The notes below the pieces were generated by a model that made no database searches, was not told the DNA's origin, and saw nothing but the letters and a program-made list of their open reading frames with translations. Of a stretch of 24,627 nt of DNA, positions 1 through 7,761 are shown piece after piece; the first letter of the stretch is position 1, and each line of letters starts with the position of its first letter. Source of the DNA: a virus; the IMG/VR virus record IMGVR_UViG_3300027861_000186, positions 1 through 24,627 of that record. One strand, 5' to 3'. Both the position numbers and the translations under genes were made by a program.

Positions 1-802
1 TATCTTTTATTAATGCGTTGTGAACATTTCCATTATTTGTGCAAGTATTAGTAGATTGGTCTGTTGCTGTAAGGTTATTAACTGTGAAGTTATTTCCATT
101 TCCTGATACATCTGCACCTAGACTACTTGCATTTTCAAAATCTAAATAAAAACCATTCGTACCAAAGGTTAAACCAGATACATCTATTGGTTTCCATATT
201 CCACTATCTTCGTCAAATTCTCCGAATGATGTTGCGTCTAATGCTAGACCATCTATTAAAACTGCTTCTGCTATATAGCCATCAAAATAACTAGAACCAG
301 CATCAGAACCATCTCTACCAATATCTAATCCCCCAGAAGCAAGTGTTATAACACTATCTGCATTTTGTGATGGGTATGTAGCTGTACTAAAAGAAGTTTC
401 TCTTACACCATTTATGTACATTATTAATCTATCGCCAGAAGTTCCATTACCAGAATCATAAACTATAACAATGTGCATCCATGCTGATAAATCTCTAAAT
501 TTTCTATTTGTATATAATTTTGCAAAAGGAGAACTACTAGCAACCATGTGCAAATATAAACTATCATCATTATTAAAATATAAATAGTCACTATCGTTAT
601 AAGTTGCACCAGAGGCTTGTAAAAAATTTGAATAAGCACCTAAAGAACTTCTTTTAACCCAACAACTATAAGTCCACTTATCTCTATTTCCAGCACCACT
701 TGGTGTTCTTGTTAAATAATCTGAACTTCCATCATCAAACCTACATGAGTTGTCTACATCATAGCCTGTGTCTTTTATGGAGTTAGTTCCAAGAATTATC
801 AT
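1..802 (-). CDS. LamG-like (concanavalin A-like fold) tail fibre/spike protein, partial
   Basis: The reading frame opens with ATG at 802-800, whose A is shared with the TAA of the upstream gene (TAATG overlap), and stays open for 267 codons to the window edge, so the C-terminus is missing. The protein shows the pattern of laminin-G/concanavalin A-like jelly-roll domains common in marine phage tail proteins: WTYSCWVKRSS near residues 43-53, WMHIVIVYDS near 108-117, YINGVRE near 129-135, then GYIAEAVLIDG near 175-185 and an aromatic FYLDFEN segment near 218-224. Such domains usually bind carbohydrate, so a role in adsorption to host surface glycans is likely. It lies at the end of the late operon, after the T7-type tail fibre gene and a probable assembly protein, which fits a second receptor-binding protein. 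The fold is assigned by motif memory only. No signal peptide or membrane segment is seen. Confidence 0.8.
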   Translation of the reverse strand, partial: MIILGTNSIKDTGYDVDNSCRFDDGSSDYLTRTPSGAGNRDKWTYSCWVKRSSLGAYSNFLQASGATYNDSDYLYFNNDDSLYLHMVASSSPFAKLYTNRKFRDLSAWMHIVIVYDSGNGTSGDRLIMYINGVRETSFSTATYPSQNADSVITLASGGLDIGRDGSDAGSSYFDGYIAEAVLIDGLALDATSFGEFDEDSGIWKPIDVSGLTFGTNGFYLDFENASSLGADVSGNGNNFTVNNLTATDQSTNTCTNNGNVHNALIKD

Positions 803-1419
803 TAACTCTCCAATGTTGGAAGTTCACCTAATGGTCTTGATTGAACACCATCTGTTGTAGTGTATGTGTATAAAGTTTCTAATGCTGGAGTGTTACTTGC
901 ATTTGTAATTGCAGTTTCCATTTCTGCTTGTTTAGTTCTAACTGCATCTCTGTGAGTAGATATAGCACTTGGTATAGCAGTAGATTTTTCTGTGTTTCTG
1001 GTAATGTACCAATCAGTATCATTTAATATTCCAGCTACTTGTGATTTTAAAGTTTGTATTAAATTATATTTTAATCCTCTAGTTTTAATATCATTAACTG
1101 ATTTGTCAGATGGTAATAAACCAGCATCTTCATCATCTTGCGACCATGTAGTATCTGCATGAGCCTTAGGTGTAGCTGATCCATAAGTTGCAGTAACAAC
1201 ATCATCAGCAAAAGCAAAAGATTGATTAGTATTGATATACCATTTCTCATCTTTTTTATTACTATCATCAAAGACTACTTCGTAAATACCTATGGCATTT
1301 AATTCTGATGTAGACCACAACTGAAATATTTTAGCTGGGTATTGAGTATCACCTATAACCATAGCTTTAGGATTATTTATAAATTTTGTTATTTCGTTAT
1401 CTGTTATTAATGCGTACAT
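802..1419 (-). CDS. Probable tail fibre assembly-type protein (DUF4376-like)
   Basis: A 205-residue protein. The N-terminus (MYALITDNEITKF, then QYPAKIFQLWSTSELNAIG and IYEVVFDD) looks like the family of small proteins encoded beside phage tail fibres, where a short beta-rich N-terminal module reads out a line such as YPxxIFxxW. The C-terminal third (about residues 125-180) is a predicted helical, charged stretch with HRDAVRTKQAEMETAI, resembling DUF4376 or tail-fibre assembly chaperone tails. It sits between the T7-type tail fibre and the LamG-domain protein and is coupled to the latter by a TAATG overlap. That context favours a role in folding or attaching one of these receptor-binding proteins. 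Family assignment is by recollection, and it could instead be a structural baseplate or fibre-linking protein. Confidence 0.7.
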   Translation of the reverse strand: MYALITDNEITKFINNPKAMVIGDTQYPAKIFQLWSTSELNAIGIYEVVFDDSNKKDEKWYINTNQSFAFADDVVTATYGSATPKAHADTTWSQDDEDAGLLPSDKSVNDIKTRGLKYNLIQTLKSQVAGILNDTDWYITRNTEKSTAIPSAISTHRDAVRTKQAEMETAITNASNTPALETLYTYTTTDGVQSRPLGELPTLES

Positions 1420-1422
1420 ATT

Positions 1423-3708
1423 TTAACTCTCACTTAAATTTAATGTTCTACCAACTTCTTGCCATACAGCACCACTGTATCTGAATACTAATATGTCTGT
1501 CTTACCATCTGTTGAAGTAAATGTTGGTGCAGTTGATGCTGCAAATTCAAAGATGGTATTAAAAGCAATAGTGTGTGAACCATTGTAATTAATTTCTAAA
1601 GCTATAAATGCACCTTCGACATTGTTAGTTGGTGCAGAAAAAGTTGTATTTTCTGTTGTTATATGAACTGCGTTTGGTTTAGCAGAAGCATCCCAAGCTA
1701 CAGCGTTTGATGATGATGTTAATGCTTGTTGTGTAACATTAGCAGCAGCACCAAAAGTAGATAAACCACTTACATCACAAGTTCCATTTATATCAATCGC
1801 TGTTGCAGTTAAATCTATTTCACTTCCACCAGCAATACTTAATACAGAACCATTACCGCTGATATGTTCTCCACCAGCATCATTAAGATATATTTTACCT
1901 GTACTCGCAACTAATAAATTTGTACCATCAAAAGTTAAATTTGCTTCTCCAATAAGAGCATTAGCACCTGTAACTGTTGCAACAGTATTATTTGTTGATC
2001 CAGATAAACTTGTTCCTGAACCATCAGCACCAGAGTATTCAAAATGTACTCCAACACCATCTGTATTTGAGAATGTTCCACTTGAAACTACATGAGTTAC
2101 TGGAACTTTAGTATAACCAGTGGCATCAGTTACAGCTCCTGTTACTTTGAATGTTGCATAAGTTGATGCTGTTCCTTCTTTAGTAATAGTTACAATACCT
2201 CTTGCAACTGCATTAGATACATCATCCCAAGATTGAACATAAGATGTTATATCTGCTGAAGCATCATCCGCATCATCTACATATAAAATTGTTGCACTTG
2301 CTATTGTGCCATGATTCCAAGCAATTTTACCTGCACCTGGATCGGCATCAGTTGTTGCACTACTCCAAGTCATAGAAAGTTGTGAGTTAGTACCCGAAGC
2401 TCCAGTAGCACCAGTTGATCCAGTTGATCCTGTAGACCCTGTATCTCCTGTTGTACCTTTGTCTCCAGCTCTAACAAAAGTTATAGATAGTTCGTCAGTA
2501 GCACTAAAAGTATTATTACTTGCTAGATGAGCAACTGTAATTTTATTGTAGCCACTCGCATCTGTAACCGCAGCAGTAATTTTAAATCTTGCATAAGTTG
2601 AGCTATCGTTAATATCAACTATATGTAATGAACCTTTAATTGTAGAAGTTGATCCACCCCATGATTGAACATCTGTAGCTGTACTAGCACCATTAGAATC
2701 AGCATCATTTATATAGATTGCTGTAGCTGAAGCATAAGTACCATTATTAAATTTTACTTCTCCAGCACCCGGATCACTATCTGCTGTATTAGTATCAAAC
2801 TTATAAAAATATCCCGGTATAGCACCATCTTCTCCAGAAGATGTAAATGCAATAAATACTTTATCATCATCAGCAAAACTACCAGCACTATCAATGTAAA
2901 CTAAAGTTATTTTAGAATAACCAGTAGCATCTGTGATTGCACCACTAACTTTAAATACCATCCAAGTATCTAATGTATTTGCTTTTGATATTCTTATTCT
3001 ACCTCTATTGGTATCATTACCAGTTACATCATCCCATGATTGTACCCATGCTGTTACATCTGTACCATTGTATTCTAAATCATCTATGTACATTTCAGTT
3101 GCACTAGATATTGTTGCGTGGTTTAATCTAAATTTTCCTGCTCCGGGATCTGCATCTGTTGTTGTTGTTGAATATTGGAACATTGCACTATCTCCACCTG
3201 CCGGTAGAAAATCTGCAACTGTTGTTAATACATTTCCTGTACTGTCAAATCCTAAAGTTTTAGATGCTCTTGTTGCAGCATCCTCTGTAAATTCTGGTGT
3301 TGTAATTGAGTTGGTTCTTGAAACTTTAAACGATCTATCTAATTCCTCTTGCATCTGCTGAATAGTCATAGTTGCACGATCCAAACCCTCTTCATGAGAT
3401 TCCGCAGGGAATGGATCATTAGCGATATAATCTATCGCTTGAGTTTGCGGAACACCTCTTCTAATAACAACTGTTTCACCAGTTGCAGGAGTATTCCCAG
3501 ATGTAAATGTAACATTACCACCTGACGCATCTCCAGCACCAGATACTGTGTAGTGCGTGGTTAGAGTTTTGGTTGTTTCAGTTCCTGTAGAGGATCTGAT
3601 AATTACTTGTAAATCTGTGTCTGCAAATATTTTAAATGTGTAGGCAAATTCAGTTGTACTGTCATTACCCGAATACGAATTTTTTACTGTTGTGCTTGAT
3701 ACTGTCAT
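1423..3708 (-). CDS. Tail fibre protein with T7-type N-terminal anchor, triple repeat and collagen-like segment
   Basis: A 761-residue protein. Residues 1-130 match the T7 tail-fibre N-terminal domain that docks on the tail: FAYTFKIFADTDLQVI near 21-36, VVIRRGVPQTQ near 80-90, FPAESHEEGLDRATM near 100-114 and a helix QQMQEELDRSFKV near 117-129. Then come three copies of a roughly 115-residue beta-rich module (about 176-293, 300-415 and 445-562), each opening with D(A/S)DPGAG and containing the line V(Q)SW and TDA(T/S)GY. Between copies 2 and 3 lie about nine Gly-X-Y triplets (about 415-441, GST repeats), a collagen-like trimeric stalk. The C-terminal region (about 575-761) is rich in Gly, Ala, Ser and Thr, with NLTFDGTNLLV and FRYSGAVWQEVG, typical of the distal fibre. 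An AAAGG motif precedes the ATG. It is the first gene after the internal virion proteins, the same place as T7 gene 17. Confidence 0.88.
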   Translation of the reverse strand: MTVSSTTVKNSYSGNDSTTEFAYTFKIFADTDLQVIIRSSTGTETTKTLTTHYTVSGAGDASGGNVTFTSGNTPATGETVVIRRGVPQTQAIDYIANDPFPAESHEEGLDRATMTIQQMQEELDRSFKVSRTNSITTPEFTEDAATRASKTLGFDSTGNVLTTVADFLPAGGDSAMFQYSTTTTDADPGAGKFRLNHATISSATEMYIDDLEYNGTDVTAWVQSWDDVTGNDTNRGRIRISKANTLDTWMVFKVSGAITDATGYSKITLVYIDSAGSFADDDKVFIAFTSSGEDGAIPGYFYKFDTNTADSDPGAGEVKFNNGTYASATAIYINDADSNGASTATDVQSWGGSTSTIKGSLHIVDINDSSTYARFKITAAVTDASGYNKITVAHLASNNTFSATDELSITFVRAGDKGTTGDTGSTGSTGSTGATGASGTNSQLSMTWSSATTDADPGAGKIAWNHGTIASATILYVDDADDASADITSYVQSWDDVSNAVARGIVTITKEGTASTYATFKVTGAVTDATGYTKVPVTHVVSSGTFSNTDGVGVHFEYSGADGSGTSLSGSTNNTVATVTGANALIGEANLTFDGTNLLVASTGKIYLNDAGGEHISGNGSVLSIAGGSEIDLTATAIDINGTCDVSGLSTFGAAANVTQQALTSSSNAVAWDASAKPNAVHITTENTTFSAPTNNVEGAFIALEINYNGSHTIAFNTIFEFAASTAPTFTSTDGKTDILVFRYSGAVWQEVGRTLNLSES
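2023..3183 (-). repeat. Three diverged protein repeats plus collagen-like linker in the tail fibre gene
   Basis: Copies at about 2830-3183, 2464-2811 and 2023-2376 encode related modules. Each has DxDPGAG, then N(H/N)(A/G)T(I/Y)xSAT, (Y/I)(I/V)(D/N)DA or DDL, VQSW, a TFK or RFK/VFK strand, TDA(T/S)GY and a final F strand. The Gly-X-Y stretch is encoded at 2386-2466 and contains short 9-bp tandem repeats (for example near 2411-2430), which could change copy number by slippage. Confidence 0.8.
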
Positions 3709-3711
3709 AAC

Positions 3712-6282
3712 TTAAAAACCTTTATTCTTTATTGAGGGTTTTGTAAATAAATATTCTTGGTTATAATCTTTTTTCATTCTCTTTTCTACTCTTTTTAATA
3801 CACCCGGATTCATTGTTTCCATAATTTGAAAACCTATCATATAGTCAAATGCTGCTTTAATATAAAATAAATTTAAAAAAGGTATATTTGAACTTATAGT
3901 TCTATAAGCAGCTCTACCTGCTTTACCACCTTCTCCAGTTAAAGCATATTTTAAAGCTAAACCAAGATCAATAACAGTTGTTGGAAATGGTCCTATAGCT
4001 CCAGCCAAAACTGATCCAGCATCTCTTTGTTCTTTAAATAACACATCTCCATATATACCAAGTCCACCACCTTGCAAGAAAGCAGCCATAATAGTTGCTT
4101 TTTTATTTGGATCACGAGGTTCTTTACCTTTTAATAAATCTTTTAAACTCATTGACATATAACCAAACATTCCAGAAGTTAGCATAAGTGCAGTGATACC
4201 TCTTATTCCTCTACCTATATCTTGATTTTTTCCTTTTCTTAAAAAAGCTACTTCTCTTCCTAAAACTTTATTTACAACAGCTATTGGAAATGCTTTAAAT
4301 TGACCCAAAAATCTCATAGCTTCACCCATACCAGTTCCAGCTAATGTACCTTGTGTCATAGTTCCTTTAGTTCTAGCATCCGGTTCAATTACCGCATAAA
4401 TTGATCTATCTAGTAACATACCCGACACTGAATATTTAAATTTTTCTTTTTCCATTTGTAATTCTGATTTACTTAAATCATCCATTCCTGTAATTTTTTT
4501 TATATCAGCATCAGACATATTACTTAATTCAGATATATTAATAAATTCTGTTCCATCATCTGCTTTTGACATTGCAGTTTTTCTAATTACATTCCATTTA
4601 TTAGAATCAATATTGTATAATTTAAAAAAATCTTGCAATGGTTTGTTTAATTGATCAAAACTTAAATTTTTTTGTTTAGCATAATAGTTAGCCATACCTA
4701 ACATTGAGTTTTCTTTTAAAGTGTTGGTCCACCAAGAAAGTAAGTTATATTTAAAAAATGTTCTTTGTATCTGTGTCCAACCTTTGTTTAAATTATCTCC
4801 AACTTGAAACCTTCCAGAAACATCATAAATAGTACCATCTTTAATAAAACCTAATCCTTGTACTATATCTTCTTTTTGTTTTGTATTTTTAATTCTTCTT
4901 ATTGAATTCATTGCTTCAAACATTCCACCTAAAAATGATCTACCTTGGTATTTCATTTCTGAAGCATAAATACCTATATCAGCCGCAGCAGAAATAACTG
5001 CACCTCCTAGTTTTGCAACATTACCAACTGCTCTTACTATTGCAGAATATTTTGTTATTGCAAATCCAAAAGTACCACCATCAAAAGTATAAACAGTTCC
5101 ATCTACAACATTCATAAACTTTTCAAATTGTCTATAGCTTGATAAACTTTCAACACTTCTTTTTTCTGCAATCATTCTGTTTGAAACAGCAACTCTAATT
5201 TTTTCAAAATTTTCTTTTGGTTTAGTTCCTAGTGTGTCTAGCATACCTATATTTCTTCCTGCTGTCATTAACCCACTATAGTAAGTTTCTTTTAATGATC
5301 CTGTGCCAAATTTTTCATTATATGCGTTCCAATGTTTTGCAGATTTAAAATGTAATACTCTTTTATTACCAATTCCTTTTGTAATATTTCTACTACCAAA
5401 TACTCCAGCAGCTCCATCTGCTACTTGTATTTTATTACCAACCAAAGAATTATATGAGTTCATTAAAAAATTATCAATATTATCTGTATCAGCAAATGTT
5501 CTATCTCCATCTAAATATTGCATAATAAAATCTTTCCAAGCTGTATAATTTTTATTATAATTTATATCTGTACCTGTTAAAGTTGGATCAGATTTTATTT
5601 CCTCTAAATTTTTTCCTAATCTGTTTGCAGCAGCTCTTACATTAAATTGATCGTGAGATTGTTTAACAACATAACCCCACATTTTAGCAATGTTTGCTCC
5701 TCTTTCATTTAATGCTGTTCTTGTTAATTCAGAATGTTTTTCCATTATTTCAGCTAACTTTTTTACATCTTTATTTTTTGTTGTTGTTTCTTTTCCTAAA
5801 GAAATTTCTTCCATTGTTATAGCAAGTTCTTCTTGAAGTCTTGCATCAGCTCTATCAAACATACCATCTAAACCAGCAGCGGTAACTTCAGCATCAAATG
5901 CAGCTATTAACTGACCTTGTGCAGCATTTTGTGCAACACCTACAGATGTTCTTGATCCAGTTGTTAATCTGTTTGAGCCAACTAATAAAGCTATTAAACC
6001 TTCTTGCTCATCACCTTTAAAATTTTCTAAAAGTTCTTCTACTTTTTTTCTTATTAATATTTCATCATTAACAGCATTAATTTTATTGATTTTTTTTTGT
6101 GCCTTTATTTGTTCTGTAACATCTTTACTAATTCTATCTATATCAACTTTATCTAAATTAGTTTTTTTAGATTCAGCTACAGCAGTTTTAATTTTATTAA
6201 TTAACTCTTGTTTATCAACTGATTTAATTGAAGATTTATTTATTGAATTTACTATTCTTGTTACACAACTATTTTTAGCCAT
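3712..6282 (-). CDS. Large internal virion protein, gp16 C-terminal-like
   Basis: An 856-residue protein if started at the ATG at 6282-6280. That start has a good AAGGAAA ribosome-binding site at 6286-6292 and overlaps the upstream stop as TAATG. The longer frame would use TTG at 6300 and is less likely. Family-like signals are the line LIALLVGSNRLTTGSR near residues 96-112, an AFDAEV/GLDGMF stretch soon after, helical middle regions, an alanine/glycine-rich hydrophobic segment near 405-440 (VGNVAKLGGAVISAAAD), and a C-terminal part with FLGQFKAFPIAVVNKVL, GITALMLTSGMFGYM and hydrophobic segments. These resemble the C-terminal portion of T7-like gp16, which is ejected at infection and forms part of the conduit across the envelope. 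It directly follows the 490-residue protein. The combined length of the two (1346) is close to T7 gp16 (1318). Confidence 0.8.
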   Translation of the reverse strand: MAKNSCVTRIVNSINKSSIKSVDKQELINKIKTAVAESKKTNLDKVDIDRISKDVTEQIKAQKKINKINAVNDEILIRKKVEELLENFKGDEQEGLIALLVGSNRLTTGSRTSVGVAQNAAQGQLIAAFDAEVTAAGLDGMFDRADARLQEELAITMEEISLGKETTTKNKDVKKLAEIMEKHSELTRTALNERGANIAKMWGYVVKQSHDQFNVRAAANRLGKNLEEIKSDPTLTGTDINYNKNYTAWKDFIMQYLDGDRTFADTDNIDNFLMNSYNSLVGNKIQVADGAAGVFGSRNITKGIGNKRVLHFKSAKHWNAYNEKFGTGSLKETYYSGLMTAGRNIGMLDTLGTKPKENFEKIRVAVSNRMIAEKRSVESLSSYRQFEKFMNVVDGTVYTFDGGTFGFAITKYSAIVRAVGNVAKLGGAVISAAADIGIYASEMKYQGRSFLGGMFEAMNSIRRIKNTKQKEDIVQGLGFIKDGTIYDVSGRFQVGDNLNKGWTQIQRTFFKYNLLSWWTNTLKENSMLGMANYYAKQKNLSFDQLNKPLQDFFKLYNIDSNKWNVIRKTAMSKADDGTEFINISELSNMSDADIKKITGMDDLSKSELQMEKEKFKYSVSGMLLDRSIYAVIEPDARTKGTMTQGTLAGTGMGEAMRFLGQFKAFPIAVVNKVLGREVAFLRKGKNQDIGRGIRGITALMLTSGMFGYMSMSLKDLLKGKEPRDPNKKATIMAAFLQGGGLGIYGDVLFKEQRDAGSVLAGAIGPFPTTVIDLGLALKYALTGEGGKAGRAAYRTISSNIPFLNLFYIKAAFDYMIGFQIMETMNPGVLKRVEKRMKKDYNQEYLFTKPSIKNKGF

Positions 6283-7754
6283 TAATTTCCTTGGGTACAA
6301 TTAATATAATCTGTTATTCCATTTTCTAAATCATCAGATTTAGCATTAACTTCATCTAGTTCTTCTGCAGCTTCTTTTAACGTTGCATCTTTTTTACCTG
6401 TACTTTTATTAGTAAAGTCTAAAGGTAGTCCGGCATCATTTTGTTTTGTTCTTAATTTAATTAATCTTGCTTCAACACGATTTAATTCAGAATCTTGTTG
6501 GGTAGGTTCTAAATCAGAAACACTTTTTTTTGTAGATTCAACTTGAATTTGTTTAGATGCTTTTGTACGATTAACTATTGGATCAGTAACTACAGGTTCT
6601 GTTTTAGTAGTTTTTTCTAATTTTTTTCTTTCAGCTAATAGATCGTTGTATTTTTTAGTTGCATTTTGTAAATGTTTTTTATTAACTTTACCACCATCTC
6701 TAATTATAATTTGAGTATCTTTTTTAATTATTTCAATATTTTTTCTTGCTTTATTTATAAGAAGGTCAAGTTGTTTAGTTGATGTACCATTAAGTGTAGG
6801 ATCAGCATTTGCTATATCCATAACATTTACAGGCTCATCTAGTTGTTGATCACCAACAGCTTTTGCTAATAATTTATTTCTAGTTTCTACATCCATTTGT
6901 TCTAGTTGCATCATTTTATCTACTACTTCTTTAGGATAATATTCTGCATATAAATCTACCTCTGGATCACCTCCTTCTGGTTTACTTAAATTTTCTCTAT
7001 TTGCTAAAACTCTTGCATTAAAATTTCTAGCAGTATTTATATCTCTTAATTTACCAGCACCAACATGAAGTCCGCCACCAATAACTGAACCAAAAGCAAC
7101 ATTTAAAAAACTATCATATATATCGTAATCTGCTTGTACTCTTTGAGCTACACCATAAACAAGTGGCTCTATAAGAGTAGCACCAACTGCACCTTCTGCA
7201 ACACCCCTTTTTAATCTTGTGTTTCTAAATGCTTTTGAACTTTTTACACCCATAGATTTTGCTTTAGCAATAGACCTAGCAAAACGAAGTTGTCCATAAA
7301 TAGGAATAAAAGAAGCTCCAATATTTATAGGGTCAAGAAAACTTGTACCAATACCTACAGCAAGTTTTGCTGCACCTACATAAAATCCACCAGATAAAGG
7401 ATTCCAAGAACCTTCTGGTCCTCTCATCATAATGCTTTGTCTTTCTTTTTCTTTCTTTTTTTTCTCTACCATAATATCAACAACTGATTGATACTCATCT
7501 TGTTCAAAATATAATCCCAAATCTTTATATTCTTCATTTAATAATTTTTTATCTCTAGGAACTATGTTTGCTATTCTTGATTCTTGTTTTGCTTCTTGAA
7601 TATCTTTTAAAGTTAATAATGATATTACAGGATTAAAATTCCAATTATCTTTTGCAACAGCTCCTAATGATTCAAACAAACTTGTTTGATATTGATCATA
7701 ACCAGTTTCTTGTGCTGTTTCGTTTATGTTTAATCCAAATCCAAATTGTGCCAT
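6282..7754 (-). CDS. Internal virion protein, gp16 middle-region-like
   Basis: A 490-residue protein. Residues about 117-235 carry glycine/alanine-rich hydrophobic stretches (GGFYVGAAKLAVGIGTSFL, DPINIGASFIPIYG, VAEGAVGATLIEPLVYG, LNVAFGSVIGGGLHVGAG). This is a pattern I associate with the large internal virion proteins of T7-like and marine podophages. The C-terminal half (about 290-490) is strongly charged and likely coiled-coil. No enzymatic motif is seen. Its stop overlaps the start of the 856-residue gp16-like protein (TAATG), so the two should be made in equal amounts. The start ATG (7754-7752) lacks a strong ribosome-binding site and lies 7 bases after the previous stop, suggesting translational coupling. 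The role in DNA ejection is inferred from position and sequence style. Confidence 0.72.
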   Translation of the reverse strand: MAQFGFGLNINETAQETGYDQYQTSLFESLGAVAKDNWNFNPVISLLTLKDIQEAKQESRIANIVPRDKKLLNEEYKDLGLYFEQDEYQSVVDIMVEKKKKEKERQSIMMRGPEGSWNPLSGGFYVGAAKLAVGIGTSFLDPINIGASFIPIYGQLRFARSIAKAKSMGVKSSKAFRNTRLKRGVAEGAVGATLIEPLVYGVAQRVQADYDIYDSFLNVAFGSVIGGGLHVGAGKLRDINTARNFNARVLANRENLSKPEGGDPEVDLYAEYYPKEVVDKMMQLEQMDVETRNKLLAKAVGDQQLDEPVNVMDIANADPTLNGTSTKQLDLLINKARKNIEIIKKDTQIIIRDGGKVNKKHLQNATKKYNDLLAERKKLEKTTKTEPVVTDPIVNRTKASKQIQVESTKKSVSDLEPTQQDSELNRVEARLIKLRTKQNDAGLPLDFTNKSTGKKDATLKEAAEELDEVNAKSDDLENGITDYINCTQGN

Positions 7755-7761
7755 AATATTA

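Noticed and set aside
1071-1271. 66-residue minus-strand frame inside the 205-residue gene
   Set aside because: It is an out-of-frame shadow with a Leu/Met-rich low-complexity product.
2933-3361. 142-residue plus-strand frame opposite the tail fibre gene, and the other plus-strand frames between 5303 and 19030
   Set aside because: They lie antisense to well-supported late genes, lack ribosome-binding sites and show no protein family pattern.
6283-6300. TTG start adding six residues to the 856-residue internal virion protein
   Set aside because: The ATG at 6282 has AAGGAAA at the right distance and the TAATG overlap seen throughout this operon.
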